DNA from: Vitellaria paradoxa
Lineage: Eukaryota; Streptophyta; Magnoliopsida; Ericales; Sapotaceae
DNA: 64,000 nucleotides
Assembly (NCBI GenBank): GCA_019916065.1
Contig: CM034241.1
Coordinates: 22,521,541 to 22,585,540 of the forward strand
Direction of reading: 5' to 3'
Part shown: positions 23,645 to 35,432 of the stretch, in pieces
Position numbering within the stretch: the first letter of the stretch is position 1
Layout: every line of letters begins with the position of its first letter
Notes under the pieces: generated by a model
What the model was told of the DNA's origin: nothing
The model's database searches: none
The model's input: only the letters and a program-made list of their open reading frames with translations
Position numbers and translations under genes: made by a program

Positions 23645-23731
23645 CCGAGATTGGCAGCTTAGTGGGTAGGCGACCCTAATTGCGATTTGAAGTCGCGAGT
23701 TCGAACCTCATTGGTTGCAATCTCGGTTTTT
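23645..23731 (+). repeat. tRNA-like SINE sequence with pol III signals
   Basis: An 82-nt stretch is closed by a perfect 8-bp complement, CCGAGATT (23645-23652) with AATCTCGG (23719-23726), and followed by TTTTT. Inside are an A-box-like TGGCAGCTTAGTGGGTAGGC, a hairpin GCGA-TTTGAAG-TCGC with a 7-nt loop that could present TGA as anticodon (serine type), and a strong B box GAGTTCGAACC. The T-stem is only 3 bp and overlaps the anticodon stem region, and there is no proper variable arm, so it is not a functional tRNA. Most likely a tRNA-Ser/Leu-derived SINE head. Confidence 0.55.
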
Positions 23732-25827
23732 GCCTCTTTTTTCTTTTTATTTTATTATTTTATGGAATATAAAGATAGTAAATAGCTCTTTGGACTTATA
23801 TTCAATTTTAGAAAATTTATAAGTTTTATTTTATTTGAATAAATTTCAATCATCATTATTTATAACCAAACCCTTATCATAGGTTTTCGGCTTCAAGATA
23901 TCCACAAATATCCATAAAATTATTCCAATATTTAGGAAGGTATTAAATAAGTTTCATTAAATTCACTTAATCATAAAAATATAGTTATATAACTTGCTAG
24001 GTAGACAAAACATGTCTAAAAGAATCAATTAAAATAAATCAAATTTATTTAAGGAAAGAATAAGTCCATTGTTTCATTTGGGCATTTTTATCAATACTTA
24101 GTTCTACTTAGCCATTTTAGTTTGAATAAGTCATCACTATCTATGATGAAACTGATTGTCTAAGTCAGTTATCATAAATAAATGATACATAATATCCAGT
24201 TTAAAATAATCATATCAATTGGAAAATAATAACTAGCATCAACTTAACAGTCCACTTCAGTATTATATCAAATAGTATAAGTGTTTACTATATCAGGCCT
24301 TGTGAATAAAATTACACATAAATAGAATTTATTAACATGACAATAATTAACAGAAGAAATTGAAAATTTAAAAATATTTAAACATAATATTCTAAAAAAA
24401 ATCCAAACAAGCATCAATTAAAGCTAAGCAGAGACAGCAGTTTAAAAGAAAATTCATATAAAATAGAGCAAACTCCAATATCTATAAACTTTATATCTGT
24501 TGCAACTAGACTTTAAAACCTACAACTTTCATGTTTTACACTTTTAAAAATTCTAAGGTCTAAATGTGCAAAAACAGCTTTGAATTCATTTGTTCAGAAG
24601 ATACAGTTTTACACGTGCTCAGTATTTTGAGCATACCTTTTGACTCACAAATCGGATTGATGCAAATCTTTTTGGGTTGGAAAGAAAACTTAAAGGGCTA
24701 CAACTTTTATGTTTTAGCCGAAGCCTAATTCCACCATTTTAGGGGTAAGAACACATCAGAAGTTACAAACAGAGAACTGTCAGCATGTTGGGCTACATAG
24801 TCAAAGTTTCGGCTTCTACCCCAATATGGGTATTATTTTTTTATCACAATCAAATTTCATACTTTAAACCCAGAAAATGCTTTAGTTTTAAAATTGAAGG
24901 CATCAAATATATTTTAGGAGGTTCGTCATCCTACCTCAATGAAGATATTAGTGACCAAGCCTGTGAAAGAAAAAGAGTTGAGCTTTGAACACCACCCAAT
25001 TAGAAAATTCCAAGCTTTCTTCTTCCTCCAAGCAACACCTAATCTCTAACCACACTAAATAATGATTTATTTTTTCTCTCTTATTTTTGTTTTTCTCTTT
25101 GAAGGCACACCAATTTATAGGAAGTCATGGGAGTGTATAGAAAGTGTAGGTATAAAAAAAACAACCTCCACTTCCTAGACTTGAAAGCCACTAAAGTAGG
25201 ATTATGCATTAGGTAGCATGATCCAAGAATCATGCTTACTTTTTGACTATCTAACCAAATAATTTAAGAGATATTGGGGAGATGTATGGAGGTGGTATGA
25301 TCCGGGAATATGCTAGCTTTTTGACAAATTATTTAAAAGATGCTTAAGTGTTTAAATCATGCTAGCTAAGTAATTTGGAAGAATGCTTTAAAGTCATCAA
25401 TGTAGAGTCTTCTTTTTGACTAATTAGCCAAATAATTTGAGAGATGTGAGAGATGTATTGAAGAAAGGATGGATGGAAAATGAAGTTTGCCAGGAAATGA
25501 TTTAGAGCTACTATTCATGAGTCAACTCAATGAGTGATAAAGTGAGTTGAAGTGAGTTGAGGTGAGTCAAAGGAAAGGGTTGACCCATGGGTTAATAGGC
25601 TTGGGTTGAACCAATTACGCAATTGGGCTAGGAATTGTTTGGATAAAAGTTTAGAAATTCTACATTAAACCCACATAGAGTGGAATTAAATCCGATATCT
25701 TTCCAACTAATTTTATCATTCCAAAAATTTTCAAATCCTAATTTTCTAGATTTTTACTATAATAAATATCACCACCACACTTAAACAAATTAATTAAGAG
25801 AAAAAAAATTCAAGTTATTACAGAAAT

Positions 25828-26520
25828 GACTCCAAAATTGTTTGGAAATATGAAGATAAAATGGGCATTAGATTTTATATTGCATTTGGATCTTGGTACC
25901 AAGTTCTTAACACTGTCAAAATATTGAAAATCCATTAGCAAGGATCAAATTTTCATTATCAACTTTGAAAACATTGAAAAGTAGCACAAATCATGAAAAT
26001 ATATAGAAATGCTTTTGAAAACATCAAATAATACAAAAATTGTAGAAATGTTTAGAAACTAAGCAGTATGGATAAGAACATGCAATATTCGTAACAACAT
26101 GGATATGCTAATTCGTTAACTTTAAAAAATATCAAGACACAACACATAGGATTGAGTTAGCAAATAAATCCAACTCCAACTCAGTAGGTCCAAACAATAG
26201 GCTAAGACCCTCTATCATCAGTTCCTCTAATTAGCCCAGCAACAAGACGTCAAGAGTTCAGTTCACTTGAAAGCAAGGGCCATAGCAGCTATTGGATGTT
26301 GGGTTTTGTGAAGAATTGAAAAAAAAATAATCATTCCATAAAAAATACTTTGTAATATTTGACTACGTGGGGAGAAAATATCCTAACTTAAATCCCCACA
26401 ATTAAGGGATTGTCATAACTACAAAAATCCCCTAAATAAAGCATAATAATTTACACCATAAATACAAGGACTCCCTAATTTCCTAACATAAGTAGAAGGA
26501 TCCCTGATTTTCATTAAGGA
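25828..26520. other. intergenic, no gene seen
   Basis: AT-rich sequence with no coding potential that I can support. Confidence 0.4.
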
Positions 26521-26523
26521 AAT

Positions 26524-26733
26524 TTCAATTAGTTTGACTGGTAAGATTTTAGATTTACTCTCTAGTGGTCATTAGTTCAAGTCTCCTCAGGATTACTAGA
26601 GGTTCACCCCGTCGTCAACTTCAGGCTCTCAGGATGAGTTACTGGAGGTTCACCCAGTCGTTAACTTTAGGCCCTCAGGGTTTAGTTGAGGTACGTGCAA
26701 GTTGGTCTAACATCTGAGATATAAAAAAAAAAA
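26524..26733 (+). mobile_element. SINE with internal duplication
   Basis: The head has an A-box-like TTTGACTGGTAAGA and a B-box-like TTAGTTCAAGTCTCC. The body contains an imperfect tandem duplication of about 56-59 bp (ACTAGAGGTTCACCCCGTCG / ACTGGAGGTTCACCCAGTCG). It ends AACATCTGAGATATAAAAAAAAAAA with an A11 tail. The body phrase TAGTTGAGGTACGTGCAAG is typical of a widespread family of dicot SINEs. Confidence 0.75.
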
Positions 26734-26799
26734 TCTCAATTCTGATGTCTATGTAATGTAACAACCAAGCTACTATCTTCATTGCTATAACCTTATCTT

Positions 26800-26996
26800 T
26801 CATAAGCGTAGCAAGCATGTTGAGGTGGATTGTCATTTCATTTGATATCTCTATTTAATTATGACCTCATGACTCTTTTTGTAAGCTCAAACTCTCAGTT
26901 GGGATGTCCTACCAAATCTTAGCTCATTAGTCTTTTCAGCACTTGACTATATCAAGTTGGATGTATTTGATCTTTATGCTATACCTTGAGGGGAAG
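26800..26996 (+). pseudogene. copia pol C-terminus (RNase H end)
   Basis: The frame starting near 26817 reads KHVEVDCHF, the conserved late RNase H motif of copia elements (KH-x-E-x-DCHF). A frameshifted remainder and a CCTTGAGGGGAAG polypurine tract follow at about 26984. Stops and frameshifts are present. Only the 3' tip of the element remains. Confidence 0.75.
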
Positions 26997-27138
26997 CATT
27001 AGAATAGTTGAATATTCTGTTTAAGCTATTTTAGGTTTTCTAATTTGGTTGTAATCTTTGATTATAAATAAAATAAGGGAGAGAATGAAAACTTAATAAT
27101 ATCCTCGAATTTTTTTACTCTCTCTTAGCTTATATCAA
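26997..27138 (+). repeat. copia 3' LTR, short
   Basis: Begins CATTAGAATAG (from TGTTAGAATAG, first bases decayed) directly after the polypurine tract. It contains GATTATAAATAAAATAAGG (TATA box, near 27060) and a CTCTCTTAGCTT end near 27130. It resembles in layout the short LTRs at 2569 and 4127 but is a different copy and subfamily. Confidence 0.65.
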
Positions 27139-28861
27139 AGTGGTTAACCACAAAACCATCAACAACAATAAAAAGAATCAAGTGTCACAATGCATCTTTT
27201 ACAAGTGCAACTAAGGCGATAAGTTTCTTGTGCCTTTATAGACAATTTGTCTTATCTAATTTGGTAAACATCCCAGAGCACTTAACATGACCGTTAATGA
27301 ATTACTCTCGTCCAAGAAAAAAGTGAGAAAACAGAACTGCATAGAAAAGTGAGTAATTTATAATATTAATGTGAATAGTAATCCTACGATTTTGATGATA
27401 TAAAGTTTACAACTAGTTAGAAAATTTGAGGTCAAAGGGTTCTAGTTAATATGCAATCTTGAAAAAAAAAAAAAAAAGAAGAAGAAAACAACCGTGGAAA
27501 AGTAAATTCCAAAAGACATACTAAATCAAAAGCACACAAATAATTAGTTTCTAAATATGAGGCCTCCCAAATATTATCAATAATATTAATTTTTCATCAG
27601 TTTCATAAAAGTTCAAAATGTTAATCATGTGTGGAAAAGAAATACAAACTAGTAAGAAAATAATGAACCAATAGTTTTTTTTGGCTAAGTGATGAGCTAA
27701 TACAGTTGTAGACAATACAAATGCTCTGGGTCCAAGTAAGAAAGACCAATATTTGGGTGATGAGTGAACCGTTATGCCTTTCAATCCTATCTCTTTAATT
27801 TATGAATTCATGTGTAAGAATTCTTGATAATGCAAGCAGAAATGTATAGCGGCTAGCAAGCATCCAAAGATGAACATAAAGAATGAAGTACCTTTCCTCC
27901 AGTCTTGTACGAGAAAAAATGGCCACGTTAGGAGAAACCAAAGTAACCTTGAGTATATCAAACTATTAAAAGTATACATTGTCTTCTCCCACTATCCTAC
28001 TCCGGTTAATGTTCTCCCACTGTTCAAATATCTTGTATTCATTCTTATTCCACAATGAACTAAAGCTACAGACTACTCAGGCAGTTGTCTGTACTTCTCC
28101 ATCAAAAACTCTTAATAATCTTCTACATGACCTAATGCACAAATTAGTTGAAAATTTTTTACATCGACACAATTTTGCTCCAAGTTTGCACTGGTTTGTC
28201 ACTGTGAGAACTATGACCAGTAAATGGCCTGGAAAATTATCAGATACCATCTAAAATGGGATCTGTCTACATTAGCATTGCGTCGATGTGTAATAATGGG
28301 CTCTATATACAGAACAAGGAACGAATATTGAAGAATTTTTTGTATCTTTATTAAATCCACATGAAACCATTTATCGTTGCCAGATAAATAAACTATCTAA
28401 AAGCCTAATTTAAGGCTTATTACACGTTTCTCAAGGCTTATCAAATCATAAGGATTTTAAGCAACTCACAACTCCCATGCATCCACCTCATGCCTTCAGC
28501 CCTCTGTATAGGAAACAAATAATGAATAATGTATTTCAATGCATCTTACTCCAGTTGCACCTTATATTATTAACCTAAATGAAGTTAATTCAAAAGAATT
28601 ACACCCTCACAATTCATATAAACTCTCTCTTCTCTTATTTTTTGCGAAGTTCTGCAATAGTTTTCCATCATTTAAGATGTGTCAAAAGAAACACTTTACC
28701 ATATATTTGTAACATACTGTTCCTCTATTCATCAAACACCACACGAAAATTTTCTACGATGCACATTAACAAAGTCCTATAACTGTGGCCAATTAGCATA
28801 AATAAAAATTGTATATATGATATCTGATTCATTAACCTATATTACATTAATTTACTGTCGA
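27139..28861. other. intergenic, no gene recognised
   Basis: About 1.7 kb with open frames up to 91 codons (27979-28254) that show no recognisable motif, plus an A-run at 27463-27477. No supported gene. Confidence 0.35.
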
Positions 28862-28992
28862 GACTTGGAGCAATGGTAAGATTATTACTCCTTTGCGAAT
28901 TAAGATTGTTGATTTAATATTGGGAAACAAACTCTCCAATTAATAGCAAGTACATTGGCCCTCCTTGGACCCATATATGGGGTTAGGCCGCC
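28862..28992 (+). mobile_element. Au-type SINE, decayed
   Basis: The order of elements follows the Au SINE: TTGGAGCAATGGTAAGA (A box), TTACTCCTTTGCGAATTAAG, a decayed B box, GGGAAACAAACTCTCC, GCAAGTACATTGGCCCTCC and CCCATATATGGGG. Au SINEs are ancient tRNA-derived retroposons present across flowering plants. The copy has many CpG-type decays. Confidence 0.7.
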
Positions 28993-29039
28993 TTCCATTC
29001 ATGTGTAATGCATGATTTATTTTCAAGCATGTGTTTGGA

Positions 29040-29212
29040 TAGATCTAGTTACGAAACGAGTGTAACGAAGGTCACTTTGATTTGATACTGGTATAGGAGA
29101 TGGACCGGATTATAACTGAGGAAATGTTTCAAGACAAGATAGCAAATTCAGTGACACTTACAGCTATGGAATACAATTTCTTCAAAAACATATGTAGCTT
29201 AAGTGGGAGATT
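29040..29212 (+). pseudogene. 3' tip of a copia internal region with polypurine tract
   Basis: No clear reading frame. The stretch ends in AAGTGGGAGAT immediately before TTGTTGGGA. This is the typical copia polypurine tract and LTR junction (AAGTGGGAGATTGTTGGG). Confidence 0.6.
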
Positions 29213-29665
29213 GTTGGGATATTATTTCCTAATGGCTTTATATAGTTAATTAACAATTTTTATATGAGCTATTTAATTAAGTACGACCCATTCAAGTGAT
29301 CTAGTTGCTGGGCTCTAGAGGCATCTATTGTTGTGAGTTTTGCAATGTGTAGTTACCTATTCTAGACTAATTAAGGTTAATGAGAATCTAATTAAAACCT
29401 AGTATATAAGGAATCTAATGCGTTATGGTTTCTAAGGGTAATCATTCACGCTTATACATTTCTTATTCTCATTTGTGAGAGAGAACCCATTTTGAGTATG
29501 GTGATTAGCCTATGGAAGACCTCGAATCCCATTAATCATTGCCATGGATTCAGGTATGTTTACTCCTCTATAGAATTCTTTGATAATTTGACATGACATC
29601 CTTTGACATGTATGATAGATTGATTTTAAGATTTTATCATTCTGTTTTAAATTAAAAATTTATAG
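29213..29665 (+). repeat. copia 3' LTR
   Basis: Starts TGTTGGGATATTATTTCC after the polypurine tract. It includes a TATATAAGGAATC segment near 29402 (TATA box) and a GAGAGAGAACCC stretch, typical of the R/U5 region. The right border is not sharp: LINE coding sequence is recognisable from about 29673. Confidence 0.6.
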
Positions 29666-29672
29666 AAAATTC

Positions 29673-30612
29673 CTTGGGGTTACTTGTAGTCTTGGAGGAA
29701 ATTCTCTAATTGAGAGAGGAAATTAGACCTCTTATGCATTATAAGGAGGTGAGTGGGATGCCAATATTCTTGTGGTTTGATAATTGGTTACCCAGTGGCC
29801 CTATATGCAGTAGCAAGGAAGAGAGGGTAATTTATGATTCAAGATTGGGAAATGAGGATCTTGTTGCAAAAATCATAGCTGAAGGAAAATGGAGATGGCC
29901 TATAGACAATTCTTTAGAGCTTAAAGATCTAAAGAGGATTGTCTCTAACATAGACCCTCCCACTATAGAGGAAGGGGATGCAACTATTTGGTCTCTAGAT
30001 AAGAACACAGTTGTTTCTCAATCAAGTCTACTTGGCAGCACCTTAAAATTAAAGGAGAAGATGTTGGATGGCATCATTAATTTGTTGAAGTTTAAAAGAG
30101 TTATTCCAAGACATAGCTTCATCTCATGGATTACTATTTAGAAGTGGCATAGTACTCAAGACAGAAGTCAAAGTTATGGATTAATTATTAGAATGACCTG
30201 TGTTTTTTGCAAGTAACCAAAAGAATGTCATGACCGTTTATTCTTCCAATGTCATTTTACTCGGCAAATTTGGCTAGTGATTTTGGCTAAGAGAAATATT
30301 TAATGCTTAGATAATAACTTAATGGATATCGTGCAATAGGCTATTTCTTTCTTAAAGAATAACAACCTTATCAAAAGCCTACTTGGGAAATTCAACTTGG
30401 TTGTAGTGGTGTATGTTACACAAAGGATAAGAATGTATTTTGATAACTATACTAATATGCGATCCATGTTTACTGAAATTTCTGCTATGTATGATCTGAG
30501 ATAGAGTCAATCTCATGGCCCCATTACAGAAGATTTAAGAAATGCTACTATTGAGAAAGATGGAATAGACGACCGCTTTGATAGAATGCTTGATTGCCTA
30601 GAAGTGGTTTAA
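29673..30612 (+). pseudogene. L1-type LINE ORF2, C-terminal domain (zf-RVT)
   Basis: The uninterrupted part (29710-30141) reads REEIRPLMHYKEVSG..IFLWFDNWLPSGP, then ERVIYDSRLGNEDLVAKII and GKWRWPIDNSLELKDLKRIV. This is the region after the RT domain in plant L1 elements (FLWFDNWHPLGP, ...RVIYDSG). A frame change follows. Then comes the zinc-binding motif CVFCK...ECHDRLFFQCHFTRQIW (about 30199-30274), with in-frame stops. It ends near 30612 without a clear poly(A). The endonuclease and RT parts are missing. Strand plus. Confidence 0.85.
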
Positions 30613-30798
30613 ATCTAATTAACTTCTTCCCAAACCCCCTCTCTTCCCGCTTAGCCTTTATTTCTCCCTCCCCCCTCTCTCTCATCCTGCTCTCCCGAAC
30701 TGCTGCTCGCCATTTCAAGTTTCACCACCATTGTTCGTCATTGTTCTGGTGACCTCCTTGGTGAATAAGTAAGTCTCTCTCTCTCATTCCCTTTGAGC

Positions 30799-30841
<43 letters not shown>

Positions 30842-30845
30842 TTCT
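30613..30845. other. pyrimidine-rich tract with CT microsatellite
   Basis: C/T-rich sequence resembling a plant 5' UTR, with (CT)n at about 30776-30838. No following coding exon was recognised, so promoter activity is not claimed. Confidence 0.5.
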
Positions 30846-31919
30846 CCCCCTCTCTATTTTGTAGTGCACACTTCCTTCTCTCCCCAAACATTCATGCTGC
30901 ATTTGTTTCTATAATTTTTTTTGTATGATTTAATTTTATAGTATATTGTTAATTAATTTGTTTGGGAAGTTTTTGATTTTGTAAATTACTGATTGTTGGC
31001 TCTCTCCTGCTCTTTGTTGAATTTATTCATTAAATGTTAATTTGAGAATTTTGTAAGTTTGAGAAGTTTTGTAATTAAATGTTAATTTGTTAAATGATAT
31101 AGTTTGTTTGAGAATTTAATTTATTAGTTTGAGAAGTTTGTAATTTGTTAAGTTATTAATTGTGGTATTATATTGTTATAAATGTTCTTAGTTGTTAATT
31201 TGTTAAATTTAAGTATTAGTTGAATTAAATATTGAACATAATTTCTTACTTTGTTGATTTGCATGTTGATTACATTATCCATTTTGTATGATTTGTGTGT
31301 TTAAATTTTCTTAATTTGTTAAATTTATCCATTTGATATGATTTATTTGGTTTAAACATTCTTAAATTGTTATTTTGTTGGAATATTTTTAATTTATTAA
31401 TTTGTTGAGATATTCTTAATTTGTTTTTATAGTTCGTATGATTTGTTTGGTTGAAGTATTCTTAGGATTTTTTTTAATTAGGTTCAAATATTTTTAGTAT
31501 GTTAATTTCTTAGTTTAAATATAAAAGTACTTTTATATTAAAAATACTAAAAAATTGGACAATAATAATCCTATAAACACTGAAAAACAAAATTTAAAGA
31601 CTAATCTATAAATCCAAAAATAAACACGTGCAAATAATTCATGCATAATTTTGTAAGTATTAACCTTCCTAATGTATATTTATATTGAAAATATTAAAAA
31701 ATAGGACAATAAGCCTATAAACACTTGATTTAATTTAGAAAAATTTAAATAAAATGGTCTACAAATATAAAGATTAATTTAAAAACAAAAAATCAATTTA
31801 GGGTAAAATTTGATATTACTAAACTATTTTATTAAAATAATATATATAATGAATATAAATCATTATTTAAGTGAATTATTATTTTATTTTATCAAAGTAG
31901 TGTTATTGAGATATTAATT
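30846..31919. other. T-rich intergenic DNA
   Basis: Many degenerate TTAATTTGTTAAAT and TTTGAGAAGTTTGTAA repeats between 31010 and 31430. No gene. Confidence 0.45.
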
Positions 31920-32380
31920 AGCGATAAACTTCAATATGGGTTAAAATTAATTAAAAATTAAATTAGAGTTAAATTATTTGGGGTTAAAATTGATTCAAAA
32001 TTAAATTAGGGCTATGTTAAATTTAATTAGAGATAAAATTCAATTAGGGTTAAAATTCATTAAGGTTAAAGTTAGTTAAACTGGGGATTAATTTAATTAG
32101 CATTAAATTGATTAAGGGTTAAAATTAATTCAAATATAATTAGGACTAAATGTAATTAAGGATAAAATTGAATTTAGGTTAAAATTCAAAAATCTAGAAA
32201 TCTCAAATGTCTACATAAAAGCATAAAAAATCTTTAAAAATCTCTATAAAATCTTAAAAAATCCTAAAAAATCTCTATAAATTTGAAAGTTTCAAAAAAA
32301 CCTCTACATACCTCGAAGTATTAAAATCTCTATAAGATAATCCTAATAAATCTCTAGAAATATCCAAAAAACCAAAATCC
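31920..32380. repeat. degenerate short-period repeats
   Basis: 31920-32190 is built from variants of AATTAGGGTTAAAATTAATT at irregular 20-35-bp spacing. 32200-32370 is built from variants of AAATCTCTATAAAATC. Both look like slipped low-complexity repeats. The GGGTTAAA words are not in telomeric (TTTAGGG) register. Confidence 0.5.
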
Positions 32381-32880
32381 ACTATCACAATCCGTTTGAA
32401 CTATTTTCTCTTTTGAAATCTATGAAAGCAAAAGTGGATTCACATAAATTTATTGACATCTGATTATTAGTGAGAGCACAGGCAATTAGTCAAGCATAAT
32501 TAAGTTCTTTTAGTTGTTGCCTTCATGCATGTGCATCCATTCATGTTTTAAAAATGAACTTAGACCGTTCGAGAATTGTATTATGATGATCATTTTCTTA
32601 TCCTAGTTTGTTGCAACGAGCTGGGTCTTTAAAGACCTAATTCGTTGTTCTTGTGATGAAGGAGGACAATGCAATTATTTAATTGTCTAGTTTAGATAGT
32701 TTGGGACTGCAATTATTTATCTTGTACTTAACACTTCTCATGCTAGTTCTATGTTGGGCGAAGTTTCATGTAACTACCCTATTATTCTCTGAGTACATAC
32801 ATAAATATAGAAAATACCATTTCCATGTCATTCACTTGGAAAAATATGCAGAGATGCAGTCGAAATTTTGTCTAATAATA
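32381..32880. other. intergenic, no gene seen
   Basis: No recognisable coding sequence. The 66-codon open frame at 32683-32883 has no family match that I can name. Confidence 0.35.
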
Positions 32881-33625
32881 TGAAATTTTCGAATCAAACC
32901 ATCAAGTAATCACACATGCAGTAGAGAATAGAGGATTAATGGGGAAAACTCTACCATAGGGAAAAACCTTAAAATAATACTATATAACCTGGTTATAAGA
33001 CTCTACTCAGATTCACTAATAATCACTTGCACGAATCCTTTCGTCACTCTTCTTGATTACGGGATGAACCCAAACCAAGTGGACTTTTTGAATCACTTAG
33101 AAAGTAAACTTCAGAAAGTCCATAGACAACAAGCAAAAGAAAATAAGAGAAAGATCATTAGGCTCTCAAAGTAAAAATCTCTCTCTCTAAGACTATATAA
33201 TATGTCCACCTCAATTTTGTACATTAAGTTTGGGTGCATATATACAGACTTACGAAATCCTATTTCAAGTAGGACTTAAATACATAGACAGATTTTCCAA
33301 AACAAAAATAAAATCTTCATAAATTCAAAATCTTCATGGTCTTTTGGGCTCTCGGCACCATGTCTATGAAGATACCTCAACCCCTCATGCATCTTGCATC
33401 AAGCTTGCGAACCATATTGGAATTAAATTTGGGCTTGATATCAAGGGCTTAAACCTTTGTGCTCCTTGCTGCCTGTGACCTTTACTGGAATCCTATGAAT
33501 TTACTTGGCCTTGTCCTAGTATATAGAATTTGTCTTGTTTCCAACTTTGACATCGATTGTAGATTATCCTTTTAGTGATATGTAGATTCTCTAAATTTTG
33601 AATTATCTTTTTCCTTTTTAATGCT
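32881..33625 (-). repeat. copia LTR copy (same family as 58945-59220 and 63657-64000)
   Basis: 32881-33225 aligns in direct orientation with 63657-63995. Both start TGAAATTTTYGAATYAAACC and share AAACCAAGTGGACTTTYTGAATCACTTAGAAAGTAAA-type blocks. 33410-33620 aligns with 58945-59165, sharing TTTGACNTCGATTGTAGATTATCC-type blocks. No primer site borders the left end, so it is a 3' LTR or solo LTR on the minus strand. The right end cannot be matched to the CCAACA end of the 59220 copy and may be truncated. Confidence 0.7.
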
Positions 33626-33755
33626 TTATGTTTGTAGTATTTCTATTTCATTTTAATGAGAATTCCTTTTTGAACAATGAATACTATTTATTATATTTGT
33701 GCTTATGTCTAGCATTCATAAAGAGTATTTGATGTAGTGTGTTGAGTATGGCTTA

Positions 33756-35415
33756 TGATCGACCCTAAAATATGTGGGTTCTACCTCTCAAGTGCAAGAG
33801 GGCAGTCGTAGTTTTAACTCGGTAAGTCCGAGGTTGAATTCATAGGAAGCCTATGTTATTCAATTTCTAGGTTGTAAGGGAAATTCAAAATTTAATTGCA
33901 AACAAGCTCTGAAGTTCAGTTTAAACTAAATCCTAGGGTTTTGCAAAACTAAAATTCAAATTAAAACAATTAAACTAACACTACTTACGGATTTAGCAAT
34001 TCAAAGTTTTGTTTTAGGTTCTAAATGAATTAAATATAAATTAAAGGAATTCAACTAAGTTTTAGAATGTCCTTTAAATTTCAAAGCAAATTACTTAGAG
34101 CAAAAATTAAATTAAATTGTGAACTTAATATTAAAGAGGTTCTTGATTCAACTTCCAAGTCCGGGTAGTTCACTACTGCACTATGGATGTTTAGGTTCAA
34201 ATCTGAATTAGGATTTTGTTCGAAAAGTATTGAGAGCATTTAAATCAAAAGTCAGTACCAGTGATTTCAACGAATATAGTTAAAGACTTTTGTTTTTGAA
34301 AGTTTTTCAAACAAACAAAATTAGAATTGAACTTGAATCCTATTTTTGATCTGTCCAAAAGTATTTAAACAATTGTAATCGAAAACCCATACCAGTGATT
34401 TCAGCGAATACGATTAAAGGTTTTTGTTTTCGAATGTTTTTGAAACAAGTTAAAATAGGTTTAAAAATGGTAGATCCCTACGCATGAGCCTTCACAACCC
34501 ATACAAAGGGTCTAGCACATCCCATAGTGTTTCATGAACAACCTTCCTTGATTTGTCGAATCAAGAACTAGGGTTTCTACGCTAGCATTATTTTAAATGA
34601 AACGAAAATAATAAATACACATAATCAACGATCTACCAATTGAAATGAATAAATCATACTATTAAAGAGCAAAATGAAATCACACTTACAAGTTAAACAA
34701 TTCTGAAAGAAAGTAATGGAATGAAACTGCAGCGATGAGCAAAACCAACTTCTAGAAAATCCATAAACTCCACGACAATATTGAAAAAGCTCTCAAAAAA
34801 TTCTCAAAAGTATATGAAAAGTATGAAAAGTTCCTCCCATAGTTCGGCCGTTTACAAGGTTTATAAAAGGGTTACACAAAAACCCTAAAAAGTGCAGCTC
34901 AAAACTCGCGCATGCTCGGCTATTGTGGTTCGGACCATCTAGGAGGGGGTCCGGACCACAGAATGGTGGTTACTTTATTTTTCTTCCTCCTAAAGTCGTG
35001 TCTTGCTTCTGATAGCTTTCTGTCTCAACTTCTAATGCGATTTTGACCTCAAAGACGATAGATTCAGGCTTCAGATAAAACACAAAAGTTGTAGCCATTT
35101 GAGTCTTCTTTCCAATCCAAAAGAATTAGGTCAATCTGAATTTTGAGTGAGAAGATATGGTCAAAATACTGACAAGGTGTCAAGCCAAAACTTCAGATGC
35201 ACACCACTTCAATCATCTTGAACTTCGAACCATTTTTTTTCCTCGGAAGCCACTTTCATCACTGCTAATCTCACTTATTTTACCCTTTTCCCTGCAATTA
35301 AGAGAATAAACACTATAAATAATAAAATAATGATAAAACTTTGAAATTAACCACTTAAATGCATCAATGAGTATCAAAATGAGAAATTTGTAATTACACT
35401 TTTCAACTGTAATCA
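33756..35415 (-). repeat. Athila 3' LTR
   Basis: 1,660 bp, plus-strand ends TGATCGACCC and TGTAATCA (minus strand begins TGATTACA). It aligns with 56222-57864 over its whole length with substitutions and many 1-base indels. It includes a GGTTCGGACC...GGTCCGGACC dyad at about 34929-34959, next to GTTATAAAAG-type promoter-region sequence. Confidence 0.9.
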
Positions 35416-35432
35416 CACCCCCCAACTTGAAC
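35416..35432 (-). other. polypurine tract of the Athila element
   Basis: The minus strand reads GTTCAAGTTGGGGGGTG directly before the LTR start TGATTACA. This is the usual plus-strand primer of gypsy elements. A second similar G-run with an AGGTTGGGGGG context lies further upstream in the element at about 49163-49170. Confidence 0.75.

Larger units (their letters stand above)
20487..25822 (+). mobile_element. very long solo LTR (gypsy-type), interrupted
   Basis: Starts TGTCATGCCCCAGA, a typical start for plant gypsy LTRs of the TGTCAYGCCCC type, and ends AGTTATTACA. GAAAT flanks both ends exactly (20482-20486 and 25823-25827), a perfect 5-bp TSD. No gag or pol, primer site or internal LTR boundary was found. 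After removing the nested insertion (21906-23484 plus its TSD) about 3.75 kb remains. The right part (24480-24780) has phrases about gum-like 'CTACAACTTTYATGTTTT' that recur in such LTRs. Two SINE relics lie inside (21241 and 23645). Orientation is inferred from the TGTCATGCCCC start. Confidence 0.7.

Noticed and set aside
23645..23726. Functional tRNA gene (serine)
   Set aside because: T stem is only 3 bp and the variable arm is missing; a SINE head is more likely.
27125..27140. TATCAAAGTGG as a copia primer-binding site
   Set aside because: It follows a 3' LTR and differs from TGGTATCAGAGC at several positions; probably the LTR end plus flanking DNA.
27979..28254. 91-codon plus-strand frame
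   Set aside because: No motif, no neighbouring exon and ordinary intergenic context.
31920..32190. Interstitial telomeric repeat
   Set aside because: The GGGTTAAA words are irregular and not in TTTAGGG register.
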